Source: Lactobacillus pasteurii DSM 23907 = CRBIP 24.76 (GTDB lineage: Bacteria > Bacillota > Bacilli > Lactobacillales > Lactobacillaceae). From it: a stretch of 64,000 nucleotides of DNA. Positions 1 to 7,775 of the stretch are shown in pieces (positions within the stretch are counted from its first letter, which is position 1; each line of letters begins with the position of its first letter). Under the pieces are notes generated by a model, which saw only the letters and a list, made by a program, of their open reading frames with translations, was not told the DNA's origin and did no database searches. The translations under genes and the position numbers were made by a program. The stretch lies in assembly GCF_000297025.1 (NCBI RefSeq), contig NZ_CAKD01000023.1:62001-126000 (forward strand), written 5' to 3'.

Positions 1-1
1 T

Positions 2-517
2 CTTCTAGATGTAGTCGTAATGATGGCTATCATGGGTAGTATCTTATGGGCTTTGTTTACCTTTGTTTTATCAAATGAAACAGTCTCAGGTCCATCTATG
101 CAGCCAACATTTGAAGATGGCGACCGTATAATTGCTGTTCGCAACTTCAACATCAAACGCAATGACATTGTTATTCTTGATGCCCCTGATCAAAAAGGTG
201 CCCTTTATATCAAACGTGTAATTGGTTTGCCTGGTGAAATGGTTACCTCAAAGAATGATAAGTTATACATAAACGGTAAATACGTGGCTCAACCATATCT
301 AAACAACAGCTACAAAAAAGCTGACAACAAGGATGGTCATCTGTATACCAACAACTTTACTTTAACAAGAAAAATTCCTAAAGGCTATTACTTTGTAATG
401 GGAGATCACCGCGATGTTTCTAAAGACTCAAGATACTTTGGATTTGTAAAGCGTGATAAGATTGTTGGGAAAGTCGCTTTCCGTTACTGGCCATTTACTA
501 GTTGGAAGACTTTTTAA
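2..517 (+). CDS. lepB: Signal peptidase I, 5' part outside window
   Basis: Membrane-anchored type I signal peptidase, which removes signal peptides from exported proteins on the outer face of the membrane. The frame is open to the window edge (codons LLDVVVMM precede the first visible ATG at 20), so the start lies upstream. The visible part holds the end of a transmembrane segment, the serine motif SGPSMQPT with the catalytic Ser, the lysine motif YIKRVIGLPGE with the catalytic Lys, and the late conserved motif GDHRDVSKDSR. This Ser/Lys dyad layout is that of SipS/LepB enzymes. The C terminus is short, as in Gram-positive forms. A small gene follows 54 bases later and may be cotranscribed. 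Confidence 0.93.
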   Translation, partial: LLDVVVMMAIMGSILWALFTFVLSNETVSGPSMQPTFEDGDRIIAVRNFNIKRNDIVILDAPDQKGALYIKRVIGLPGEMVTSKNDKLYINGKYVAQPYLNNSYKKADNKDGHLYTNNFTLTRKIPKGYYFVMGDHRDVSKDSRYFGFVKRDKIVGKVAFRYWPFTSWKTF

Positions 518-571
518 GGCTTTGCTTTCTCCATCTTATGTTAAAATGAGAGTACAAAGGAGAATGGAATA

Positions 572-760
572 ATGAATGAACAAGAAGAATTATCAAATCA
601 AATTATTGACTTTGAAGTAAAGAATCACATGACTGATACCGACTTGGCTTTTGCTAGTCATCTTTCAGTAGAAAAAATCCATGCAATGAAAGCTGGCAGA
701 GGTATATTTACAGCTGAAGAAATCAGCCAGATTTACGACTACATTTCTGCTAATTCTTAA
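572..760 (+). CDS. Small HTH-like protein (62 aa), function unknown
   Basis: An acidic 62-residue protein with a good ribosome site (AAAGGAG, about 9 bases before the ATG) and a clear terminator directly after the stop, so it is very likely a real gene. Its middle (DTDLAFASHLSVEKIHAMKAG) reads like a helix-turn-helix: an AFASHLSVEKIHAMK segment resembles the two helices of Cro/C1-type domains, followed by a third helix in TAEEISQIYDYIS. It resembles small helix-turn-helix proteins annotated in lactobacilli, but I cannot assign a target. It lies 54 bases after lepB on the same strand and may be expressed with it. Confidence 0.72.
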   Translation: MNEQEELSNQIIDFEVKNHMTDTDLAFASHLSVEKIHAMKAGRGIFTAEEISQIYDYISANS

Positions 761-767
761 TTATCTT

Positions 768-794
768 AACCGACCAAATGGTCGGTTATTTTTT
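768..794 (+). terminator. Rho-independent terminator
   Basis: Perfect 8-bp stem AACCGACC / GGTCGGTT with an AAAT loop, followed by ATTTTTT. It ends the lepB / small HTH gene transcript. Confidence 0.9.
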
Positions 795-840
795 ATTGCT
801 ATTAGTTTTAGTAACAACTTAATTGTATTTCACTATTGTA

Positions 841-876
841 AAACAAAAGAGAAGCCGGCTTTCTGCCGACTTCTCT
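841..876 (-). terminator. Terminator of the decayed PTS gene
   Basis: AGAGAAG / CTTCTCT stem (848-876) with an inner GGC/GCC pairing. On the minus strand it runs into TTTTGTTTT. It sits just after the stop of the PTS EIIC remnant, so the old gene kept its terminator. Confidence 0.75.
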
Positions 877-884
877 TCTATCAA

Positions 885-1050
885 TTATCTTTCCTTAGCC
901 AATTCTTGCTTAGTAGCAATTGAAACAAATGGCATGTAGATCAAAGTAGATACAACTACGTTGACTGCTGCCAAAACGCCTCCTGCTATACTCTTGGTTG
1001 CGATAATACCACCGATAATTGGTGGAGTTACATTTAAAAAAATTCTCGAT
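885..1050 (-). pseudogene. C-terminal remnant of a PTS EIIC (lactose/cellobiose type)
   Basis: The minus strand keeps about 54 codons of open frame with no start, ending in TAA at 885. The translation contains NVTPPIIGGIIATKS, then AAVNVVVSTLIYMPF and the tail KQELAKER. This matches the C-terminal end of lactose/cellobiose-family EIIC permeases, which have a TPPIIGG motif in the substrate domain and end in a final membrane helix with IYxPF. The frame closes with TGA at 1053-1055. Everything 5' of this is gone; the ABC operon and its terminator begin immediately beyond. It is a deletion remnant with no likely function. Confidence 0.75.
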
Positions 1051-1054
1051 AATC

Positions 1055-1083
1055 AAAAAATCCGCTAAAATAGCGGATTTTTA
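1055..1083 (-). terminator. Terminator of the GntR-ABC operon
   Basis: Hairpin AAATCCGCT / AGCGGATTT (1058-1080) with T tracts on both sides, directly after the stop of the last permease gene. Confidence 0.85.
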
Positions 1084-1089
1084 TTAAGT

Positions 1090-1929
1090 CTATTTAATTC
1101 TAGTTTCTAAATACCTATTGATTAAATAGATATCTATTCCACCAAAGATTATCGTTCCAAATAACAATTCAAGGTTACTGATATTAACAAATCTCAGATT
1201 TTGAGCAATATAGTTCAATTTCGAAGCTTGACTATAATACATTCTGCCAAAGTATGTATCTAATTTCATAAAGAGATACATGCCAATTATCACCAAAATA
1301 ACATTGATTGCCCACCTAACCCACTTAATATTCTTAAGTGGCAAGAAATCAGTTACTACCCTAGACGAAAAATTAGTAAAGTCAACAAAGCTAGTAAGGA
1401 ATAAGACAATCAAGATCAAAAAGATAAATGGAGCAAGGTCATCCATAATTGCAGCCGAAGATTGCGAAGTAAATGATTGGAAGTTTTCTCCTAAGAATTG
1501 CCAAAATTGATACTTCTTATCGACAAGACTAAGGATAAACTCCCCTGCCAAGACTCCGATGATTTGAATAACAAAAATATAAGCACAGGATAAGACATTG
1601 GTCAGCAAATTGGCTAAGTATAGCTTGCTGCTAGAAATTGGCAAGAGATGCCAAGTTTGAGACAAGAGCATTCTTAGTCCCTTTATATAGATCAACGCAA
1701 AGAAAATCATATCAGCTAGAATTGTCGTTTGTACTAATAGTGCGGAAATAGAAGATGCTATACTGCCCTCTTGTGCAATTCCGATCCAAGAAATAAAATC
1801 GCTATTACTTCTTGTAGCGATCATGATCGAGCAAAAGATAATAGCAAGCAGCTGCAATACCAGCGTAAAATGTGCAAGCTGCCACTTCTGCAGAAACATT
1901 CTCTTGCTTAGAGTCCTAAATTTTATCAT
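1090..1929 (-). CDS. ABC transporter permease (paralogue of the next gene)
   Basis: A 279-residue integral membrane protein with about six hydrophobic segments, last gene of a four-gene operon (GntR regulator, ATPase, two permeases). It shares its N-terminal start pattern (MIKFRTLSKRMF) and a central motif TWHLLPISSSKLYLANLL with the upstream permease, so the pair arose by duplication and probably forms a heterodimeric membrane part with the ATPase encoded two genes upstream. In YtrA-type operons such transporters are linked to cell-envelope stress or antimicrobial peptides, but no substrate can be read here. The start is the ATG 11 bases after the previous stop. Confidence 0.8.
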   Translation of the reverse strand: MIKFRTLSKRMFLQKWQLAHFTLVLQLLAIIFCSIMIATRSNSDFISWIGIAQEGSIASSISALLVQTTILADMIFFALIYIKGLRMLLSQTWHLLPISSSKLYLANLLTNVLSCAYIFVIQIIGVLAGEFILSLVDKKYQFWQFLGENFQSFTSQSSAAIMDDLAPFIFLILIVLFLTSFVDFTNFSSRVVTDFLPLKNIKWVRWAINVILVIIGMYLFMKLDTYFGRMYYSQASKLNYIAQNLRFVNISNLELLFGTIIFGGIDIYLINRYLETRIK

Positions 1930-1940
1930 AACTATCCCCT

Positions 1941-2789
1941 TTACTTAGCTTCGACGAATCGGCTATATAAGAAAATATTTAAGCCTCCAAAAACAATGTC
2001 CAAAATTAGCAATTGCAAGTTAGCCAAATACATAGTGTCAAAAGCTTGTGCCCGACTTGGATCAAATATAATTCGGCTAGCGTCAGAGAACACATTTAAG
2101 ATCATTGACAAAGCATAGATAAAGGCAACCAAAAGAACTACGCGAATCAAGAAAGTAATGAACTTGTTTCCTGCAAAAGGCATAAATTCAATCGCTGCTC
2201 TAGTTAGGTAATGATATATTCCAATAAGCAAATACCACAAAATAGTGGACAATAAAACGATTAATGCTCCTAAAATAAGTCCCTGAGCTATCTCAGCCAC
2301 CTCTACATTCGAGAGCTCTGTCCCACTAAAGATGTAGTTTACCCACTTTCGAATGCCATCTGATACCATGATTCCGAATAACAGATCTAGCGCAATTATT
2401 GCAACTTGAAGCAAACCCATGTAGATATAAGACACTAGTGAACTCAAGATATTGGCAAGGTAAAACTTGGATGACGAAATTGGCAATAGTTGCCAAGTCT
2501 GCTGACGGCCAATCTTTTCATTAGCCACTGAGCTCCAAATGAAATAAAAGGCACTAGTAAAAAATATCATCATGGCCATTACTCCGGCCAATACCAAAAT
2601 AAATCCACCAAAATTGCCGATCTCGTATGCTCTTGATCCTGTACTGATCTGTCCTTTTCCGCCATTACTAGAAGTTAACATGATTAAGGTCAAAATTATT
2701 GAAGCTACTGCATTTAATAGCACAATCATATGAACTACTCGATTTTTAACGTGGAATAGCTCTTTAAATACCTTTGAAAAACTGATCAT
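1941..2789 (-). CDS. ABC transporter permease
   Basis: A 282-residue membrane protein with about six hydrophobic segments and the motif TWQLLPISSSKFYLANIL shared with its downstream paralogue. The open frame extends 30 codons further upstream, but that part overlaps the ATPase gene in another frame. I chose the ATG at 2787-2789 because it follows the ATPase stop by one base, is preceded by GAGGGTGA, and gives the same N terminus (MISFSKVFKELF) as the paralogue (MIKFRTLSKRMF). With the ATPase it should form an exporter of unknown substrate. Confidence 0.83.
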   Translation of the reverse strand: MISFSKVFKELFHVKNRVVHMIVLLNAVASIILTLIMLTSSNGGKGQISTGSRAYEIGNFGGFILVLAGVMAMMIFFTSAFYFIWSSVANEKIGRQQTWQLLPISSSKFYLANILSSLVSYIYMGLLQVAIIALDLLFGIMVSDGIRKWVNYIFSGTELSNVEVAEIAQGLILGALIVLLSTILWYLLIGIYHYLTRAAIEFMPFAGNKFITFLIRVVLLVAFIYALSMILNVFSDASRIIFDPSRAQAFDTMYLANLQLLILDIVFGGLNIFLYSRFVEAK

Positions 2790-2790
2790 T

Positions 2791-3495
2791 CTATTCACCC
2801 TCATCCTCATACAAACCTTCGTAGTATTCTTCGATACTTTCGTGGTTTTCTCTAATTTCATCTGTAGACTTGTGGGCAAAGACAGTTTGATTCTTGATAA
2901 TGACTACTTCATCTAGCAAAGTTGAGATCTCATTTACAAAGTGATCCGAAATTAGGATTGTTGCCTTATCCTCTTTCCATAAGATGATTGAATTGATAAT
3001 CTTCTTTCTTGCCATTGCATCAATTCCGCCAAATGGTTCATCTAAAAGATAAAGGTCTGCCTTTCTAGCAAAAGTCAGAGCAATAATCAACTTTTCTCTC
3101 ATCCCTCGAGATAGCTGATTCAAGCGCATATCAAGATCCAACTTCATGAATTTGCGCAATTCATCAAATTCATTTTCGCTAAAATCGCTATAGAGGCTTT
3201 CGTAGAAATTTACCACTTCCTTAATTTTGGTAGTATCGCCAAAACCTGATAAGCCATCTGTAAAGGACAAATGAGCCTTTCTGAAGGCTTCTTCTTTGCC
3301 ACCGGCTAATTCCACTTGACCACTATAATTTTTCGCTACGCCGGCAATAACGCGCATCAGTGAAGTCTTACCTGCACCATTTTCACCAAGCAAGGCAATT
3401 ATCTTGCCTTCATCAAGCGTTAAATTTACATCCCTCAATATATACTTCTGATTCTTTTTGTAATTCAATCCCGTTATCTTAAGTAAATTAGTCAT
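2791..3495 (-). CDS. ABC transporter ATP-binding protein (YtrB-like)
   Basis: A 234-residue nucleotide-binding subunit. Walker A is GENGAGKTSLM near residue 37, the signature is LSRGMREKL near residue 128, Walker B is DLYLLDEPFGGID near residue 147, and the switch histidine is in LISDHF near residue 183. It energises the two permeases downstream. Its ATG overlaps the end of the GntR gene by 8 bases, so translation is probably coupled. The weakly canonical signature (LSRGM for LSGGQ) is usual in YtrB/EcsA-like ATPases of GntR-linked exporters. Confidence 0.92.
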   Translation of the reverse strand: MTNLLKITGLNYKKNQKYILRDVNLTLDEGKIIALLGENGAGKTSLMRVIAGVAKNYSGQVELAGGKEEAFRKAHLSFTDGLSGFGDTTKIKEVVNFYESLYSDFSENEFDELRKFMKLDLDMRLNQLSRGMREKLIIALTFARKADLYLLDEPFGGIDAMARKKIINSIILWKEDKATILISDHFVNEISTLLDEVVIIKNQTVFAHKSTDEIRENHESIEEYYEGLYEDEGE

Positions 3496-3859
3496 TTTGA
3501 TTCTTTCCCTCTAAGTAATTGCTGAGTATTTCAACTAGCTGATCTTTCTCAATTCCTAAAGTCAACATATTTTGGACGAATTCATCCAGCTTGTCATCAA
3601 TCAAAGCCTGTCTAGTTTGCTTCAACAGCTCTTCATCCTCAGTGACGAAATTGCCTTCGCCGCGTTTGGTATAAAGAATTCCTTGATCATTCATCTGTTG
3701 AAGAGCTCTTTGAACCGTGTTGACGTTAACCGTTAGCTCCAGCGCAAGTTTTCTAACAGATGGAATTTTTTCTCCAGCCTTGAGCTCATTCATAGCTATC
3801 TGCCGATAAAGATATTGCTCGATCTGCAGGTAGATAGGAATATTATCCTTAAATTCCAT
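3488..3859 (-). CDS. GntR-family transcriptional regulator, YtrA type
   Basis: A 123-residue regulator with an N-terminal winged helix (IPIYLQIEQYL, then GEKIPSVRKLALELTVNVNTVQRAL near residues 30-50, and YTKRGEGNFV as the wing) and only a short C-terminal helical tail of about 45 residues. This short tail places it in the YtrA subfamily, which represses its own ABC-transporter operon and usually responds to envelope damage. It is the first gene of its operon, overlapping the ATPase. An inverted repeat at 3881-3913 is a good candidate operator. The ribosome site AAAGGGCAAATAA lies before the ATG. Confidence 0.9.
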   Translation of the reverse strand: MEFKDNIPIYLQIEQYLYRQIAMNELKAGEKIPSVRKLALELTVNVNTVQRALQQMNDQGILYTKRGEGNFVTEDEELLKQTRQALIDDKLDEFVQNMLTLGIEKDQLVEILSNYLEGKNQND

Positions 3860-3880
3860 TTTATTTGCCCTTTCTTTTAC

Positions 3881-3913
3881 TGTATTACATATCTATTACA
3901 CTATTATAATACA
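3881..3913 (-). promoter_or_regulatory. Candidate YtrA-type operator and promoter
   Basis: TGTATTA (3881-3887) and TAATACA (3907-3913) are perfect 7-bp inverted repeats, 19 bases apart. Read on the minus strand, a TATAAT box lies at the upstream arm, so a bound regulator would cover the promoter of the GntR-ABC operon. Assignment to the YtrA-like regulator is inferred from position. Confidence 0.5.
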
Positions 3914-3990
3914 AAAGCTAAGCTAAAAATTCAAGTATTCGGTTCAAAAATAATTAATGTTTCACTATGTCTGGTTTTTAGATAAAAATA

Positions 3991-4040
3991 AAAAAGATAG
4001 ATAAAAACACCTTTATATCGGCTATTTTACCTATCTTTTT
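3991..4040. terminator. Bidirectional terminator between pepT and the GntR operon
   Basis: AAAAAGATAG (3991-4000) pairs with CTATCTTTTT (4031-4040), extended by ATAAAA/TTTTAC. A and T tracts on both sides suit either direction. It serves at least pepT. The rest of 3914-4180 shows no gene; a 17-codon frame at about 4082-4135 on the minus strand is not convincing. Confidence 0.7.
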
Positions 4041-4180
4041 ATTTTAAGTTACTAGAAGTGGAAAACTTGTCGCGATTTTAACTTCTTTCATAAAGCTTGA
4101 TATCATCGAATTTAGATAAATAATTATTCATCTTAACAGTTTTCTTTTTTAGTAATTTTGTTTCACTAAGCTAAATTATC

Positions 4181-5422
4181 TTACTTTGATCTTTCAGCCA
4201 AAAGCCTTGTCATAGTAAGCATTACGTCGACTGTCTTGTACATTGATTCAAGGACAGTGTATTCGTATCTACCGTGCATGTTCTCTTCCCCAGCAAAGAT
4301 ATTAGGACATGGCAAGCCCATGTAAGTCAATTGTGAACCGTCTGTTCCGCCACGTACAGGATCTTCGTTGATTTCAAGACCTTCTGCCTTATATGCATCC
4401 CTAGCTAATTCAATAATATCCATGTGCTTAGCTAGTTCATCAGCCATATTGTAGTATTGATCCCACATCTTAAGCGTCAAACGCTTAGTGCCTTGTTCTT
4501 GGTTGATCTTGTCAACTAAGTCCTTGACTACTTGTTTACGTGCTTCAAGTCCTTCTCTTTCAAAGTCACGGATAATGTAGTCCATGTGTGCATTGTCAAC
4601 CGTACCTTCGAAATTCATCAAGTGATAGAAGCCTTCTCTACCTTCAGTATGTTCTGGAACTTCATTTTGTGGCAATTGATTTTGGAAATCGATTGCCAAT
4701 TGAATAGCGTTAACCATTTGGCCCTTAGCTACTGCAGGGTGAACATTGACACCTTGAATATCCAAAGCAAATTGAGCAGCTGAGAAAGTACCCCAATCAA
4801 GCTTGCCTGGTGCTTCGCCATCAACTGTAAAGGCAAAATCGGCAGCAAAGTCTTCTACATCAAAGTGGCTAGCACCTGTACCAATTTCTTCATCTGGGGT
4901 AAAGCCTAAACGAATAGTTCCGTGCTTAAGTTCAGGATGTTGCATCAAGTATTCCGCAAAAGTCATTAATTCTGAAATACCGCACTTGTCATCCCCACCA
5001 AGCAAAGTATCACCTGAAGCAGTGATAATAGTTTGGCCCTTGTACTTCTTCAAATTAGGAAAAACTGCTGGATCTAAGTAAAATTCTGAATCACCTAATT
5101 GGATCTTTGATTCGCCATCATAATTTTCGTGAATTTGAGGCTTTACATTTTCTGAATTAAAGTCTGCTGTATCACAGTGTGCCAAAAAGCCCATTACTGG
5201 CGTATCGTAGTCAATATTTGAAGGAATAGTAGCAATTACGCATCCGGCCTTTTGATTGTAATGAACATCGCTTAAGCCTAATTCTTCTAATTCCTTCATG
5301 ATAACTTGCTTTTGGAAGTTTTCTTCGCGTTCAGTTGAAGGAACACGGTCAGAATTTTCGTCTGATCTTGAATTTACCTTTACATATCTCAAAAATCTTG
5401 GTAAAAGTGTTGGATACTCCAT
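4181..5422 (-). CDS. pepT: Peptidase T (tripeptide aminopeptidase)
   Basis: Cytosolic M20B dizinc peptidase releasing the N-terminal residue of tripeptides; part of the proteolytic system that feeds amino acids to lactobacilli. At 413 residues it is full length. Metal and catalytic motifs are visible: FLAHCDTAD near residue 80 (His and catalytic Asp), GGDDKCG near 143 (bridging Asp), TPDEEIGTGASHFD near 175 (catalytic Glu and metal Glu), TVDGE near 200 (Asp), and the late His in HGRYE near 384. RGGTDGSQLT near 360 is also conserved. A GGAGAG ribosome site precedes the ATG. It follows the Nif3-like gene by 17 bases and may be cotranscribed with trmK. Confidence 0.95.
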   Translation of the reverse strand: MEYPTLLPRFLRYVKVNSRSDENSDRVPSTEREENFQKQVIMKELEELGLSDVHYNQKAGCVIATIPSNIDYDTPVMGFLAHCDTADFNSENVKPQIHENYDGESKIQLGDSEFYLDPAVFPNLKKYKGQTIITASGDTLLGGDDKCGISELMTFAEYLMQHPELKHGTIRLGFTPDEEIGTGASHFDVEDFAADFAFTVDGEAPGKLDWGTFSAAQFALDIQGVNVHPAVAKGQMVNAIQLAIDFQNQLPQNEVPEHTEGREGFYHLMNFEGTVDNAHMDYIIRDFEREGLEARKQVVKDLVDKINQEQGTKRLTLKMWDQYYNMADELAKHMDIIELARDAYKAEGLEINEDPVRGGTDGSQLTYMGLPCPNIFAGEENMHGRYEYTVLESMYKTVDVMLTMTRLLAERSK

Positions 5423-5439
5423 TTATAAATCTCTCCTAA

Positions 5440-6237
5440 CTAAAAAATATCTTGAAATGGGTTGGTTGACACCTTTGAACATTCGATTTCCAATTGCCAA
5501 TCTTCTGACTCATTCCAGTCTTTCAATAAATCATACACCTTATATTTAAACAGTTTTTCAGTGTAATGACCAGGGTCGACTACGGTCAAGCTTGAAGAAA
5601 CGATGTCATGACCTACGTGGTAATAGATATCGCCAGTAATAAAAGCATCTACCTTGTCAATCAAAGCTTGACGCCAATACTTGCCTCCATCACCGCAAAT
5701 AAAGGCAACTGAACTGATCATCTTGTCATTGTCAGCAGTAATCAATCTAGCCATCTTAATCTGCATTTTTTCTTTTACATATAAAGCAAAATCGTAGGCA
5801 GACATTGGCTGTGGCAATTTACCCTTGCGTCCAATTGCAATGCCATCATCATCTAAGGCAAATGGTTCCACTTCTTCTAGGCCTAATTCTTCAGCTTGCC
5901 AATCGGATGAGCCGTTTTGTGCCTTATCAGAATTAGTGTGGATTGAGTAGACTGCTATGTCGTGCTTGATAATATCCGCATACATCTTGAATTGTGGCTC
6001 AGAATAGTCCAAGTTTGGGGCAGGTCTAAACATAACTGGGTGGTGGCTGATAATCAGATCTACACCCTTTTCGATTGCTTCTTCAACTACTTCCGGTCTA
6101 ACATCCAAAGTAGTCATTACTTTAGTTGTTTTGGCTTCAACTGAGCCAATTTGCATCCCTACTGGATCGCCTTTGCTAGCAAGCTCTTCTGGAAAAACTT
6201 CTCTCAATTTGTTTATTACGTCAATAACCTTAGTCAT
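5440..6237 (-). CDS. Nif3-like dinuclear metal centre protein (YqfO family)
   Basis: A 265-residue member of the NIF3/DUF34 family, a conserved cytosolic protein with a two-metal site. The metal ligands are visible as DLIISHHPVMF (HH near residue 65), SIHTNSDKAQNG (His and Asp near 100) and the late ESD/ECSK-region tail; GDIYYHVGHD near 218 and DPGHYTE near 235 carry the further His and Glu. It lacks the inserted PII-like domain of longer YqfO proteins. Its start overlaps the end of trmK, the usual Firmicute arrangement downstream of rpoD-linked genes. Function is proposed as a metal-dependent hydrolase or chaperone but is not settled for the family. Confidence 0.9.
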   Translation of the reverse strand: MTKVIDVINKLREVFPEELASKGDPVGMQIGSVEAKTTKVMTTLDVRPEVVEEAIEKGVDLIISHHPVMFRPAPNLDYSEPQFKMYADIIKHDIAVYSIHTNSDKAQNGSSDWQAEELGLEEVEPFALDDDGIAIGRKGKLPQPMSAYDFALYVKEKMQIKMARLITADNDKMISSVAFICGDGGKYWRQALIDKVDAFITGDIYYHVGHDIVSSSLTVVDPGHYTEKLFKYKVYDLLKDWNESEDWQLEIECSKVSTNPFQDIF

Positions 6238-6913
6238 CTAATTCCTCCTTAATTGCTGCTATTTGTTGTTCAATACTCTCTATTCTAGCCTGATCTTTAT
6301 TCTTAGCCTTATTCAAATTGGCTAACAAGCCATTGAAGTAATTAAGTTGGCTGGCCCATTTTTGATAGAATTCCGGGCTTTTATCTTTCAAAATGATTGG
6401 ACCAAACAAGAGTTGTCTCTTGGTCAATTCTACTGGCTCTTTTTCCAATTTAGCCTTAAGCAATTCATAGCTATGACCTGCTTCAAAGATTAGCTTCTCA
6501 TCTAACAAGTGATAGTTGTGGTTCATTAACCACTCTCTAACCTTAGGTTCAGTGATATTAGGGGCTAGGACTAGATTTTCAAAGTGAAATCCCTTATTCC
6601 AAGCATCATCTAAAATCTGAATCATTAACTTGCCACCCATACCAGCTATGACAACCGTATCGATTTGATCTTCATGCTTGATGGTTTCTAAGCCTGCGCC
6701 AAGGCGAGCTTCTATCTTATCTGCAAAACCCGCTTGAGCAATATCTTGAATCGCATTATTTAGCGGACCTTGCGCAATATCGCTGGCGATTGCATAATCA
6801 ACCTTTCCTTCTTTTACTAATTGAATTGGCAAATAAGCATGGTCTGTACCTATATCTGCCACTCGACTATTTTGATCAACCATTTCGGCTAAAGTATTTA
6901 ATCGCAAATTCAC
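6230..6913 (-). CDS. trmK: tRNA (adenine22-N1)-methyltransferase
   Basis: SAM-dependent enzyme methylating N1 of adenosine 22 in tRNA. The Rossmann SAM motif VADIGTDHAYLPIQL begins near residue 18, followed by ASDIAQGPL and the catalytic-side motif VVIAGMGGKLM near 88, then APNITEPKVREWL. The C-terminal third is a coiled-coil-like helical domain, as expected for TrmK (227 residues). The start is GTG at 6911-6913, chosen because GAGG lies 7 bases upstream and no ATG gives a complete N terminus. It overlaps the Nif3-like gene by 8 bases; the pair is conserved in Firmicutes. Confidence 0.93.
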   Translation of the reverse strand: MNLRLNTLAEMVDQNSRVADIGTDHAYLPIQLVKEGKVDYAIASDIAQGPLNNAIQDIAQAGFADKIEARLGAGLETIKHEDQIDTVVIAGMGGKLMIQILDDAWNKGFHFENLVLAPNITEPKVREWLMNHNYHLLDEKLIFEAGHSYELLKAKLEKEPVELTKRQLLFGPIILKDKSPEFYQKWASQLNYFNGLLANLNKAKNKDQARIESIEQQIAAIKEELDD

Positions 6914-7062
6914 AGTTTTACCTCAATTCTCTATTTGTATTTGATTCTACCATAGTGCAAGCATCTTTTGATTTAATTAATTGACTAAATACCGATAATC
7001 TCCAAAGATCATTTCATCTTATGGTAAGATAAAACCATAAAGTTTTAGCTTATAAGGGATGA

Positions 7063-7713
7063 ATGTTTTTTATGAACAAAAAGAAATTATTTACGCTTCT
7101 AGGTATAATTCTGATCCTATCAGTAGCTTCAGTACCCTTATGGCGTTTTTCACAACATTTGAATCTGCAAACAGAACCTAAGAGCGTTCAAACCAAAAAG
7201 CCCAAGGTCAAAAAACATGTCGTCACTTGGGGCTATCCTTTTGCTCGCTTATATCAAAAAAAGATCAAATTTAAAAGCGGACAAAAATATGGCGATACTG
7301 ATATTTTGCGTCGCGTCTATCCCAGCAAGAGCTACTTTCACGATGGCTACGACTATGGTTTTTCAGAAGTCGGTCACTCCACCGTTTTAGCTGTACATGC
7401 AGGTGTCGTTAAACGCGTACATTACCGGGCTGGTATGGGCTTGTATATTTGGGTCATTAGTGATGACGGCTACGTAGAAGTCTACCAGGAAGGCTTTTTG
7501 AGCATTACTGATATCTACGTTAAGAAAGGACAAAGAGTTAAATTAGGACAAAAGCTTGGCAAACTGACTGGTTCGCACATTCACTTGGGTATCACCAAGA
7601 CAGATAAGAATTATATCGACAAGTATGGCGATCCATGCAAAAATTGGTGGAAAGACAATGGAACTTGGCTAGACCCAATGAAGATTATCGAAGATGATCT
7701 AGCTAAAAAATAG
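7063..7713 (+). CDS. Membrane-anchored M23 (LytM-type) peptidase
   Basis: A 216-residue protein with one N-terminal transmembrane segment (LFTLLGIILILSVASVPLW) and an extracellular LytM/M23 domain. The zinc ligands are present: FHDGYDYG near residue 92 (His and Asp), and SHIHLGI near 170 (HxH), with the GVVKRV and GQKLGKLTG segments between. It should therefore be an active cell-wall endopeptidase or, if tuned down, an amidase-activating factor. An alternative start is the ATG at 7072; the AAGGGA ribosome site is badly spaced for both. It is alone on the plus strand between two minus-strand operons and ends in a terminator. Confidence 0.82.
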   Translation: MFFMNKKKLFTLLGIILILSVASVPLWRFSQHLNLQTEPKSVQTKKPKVKKHVVTWGYPFARLYQKKIKFKSGQKYGDTDILRRVYPSKSYFHDGYDYGFSEVGHSTVLAVHAGVVKRVHYRAGMGLYIWVISDDGYVEVYQEGFLSITDIYVKKGQRVKLGQKLGKLTGSHIHLGITKTDKNYIDKYGDPCKNWWKDNGTWLDPMKIIEDDLAKK

Positions 7714-7720
7714 AGCAACA

Positions 7721-7770
7721 AAAAAGCGCGAGGACAATATGCACGTAAACATATTGATCTCACGCTTTTT
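7721..7770. terminator. Bidirectional terminator (M23 gene and rpoD)
   Basis: AAAAAGCG..GAG..CAATATG pairs with CATATTG..CTC..CGCTTTTT across a short loop, lying between the convergent ends of the M23 peptidase gene and rpoD. Confidence 0.85.
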
Positions 7771-7775
7771 GATTA

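Noticed and set aside
4082-4135. 17-codon minus-strand frame upstream of the pepT end (MNNYLSKFDDIKLYERS)
   Set aside because: No ribosome site, no recognisable family and no neighbours to support it; could be a relic but cannot be shown.
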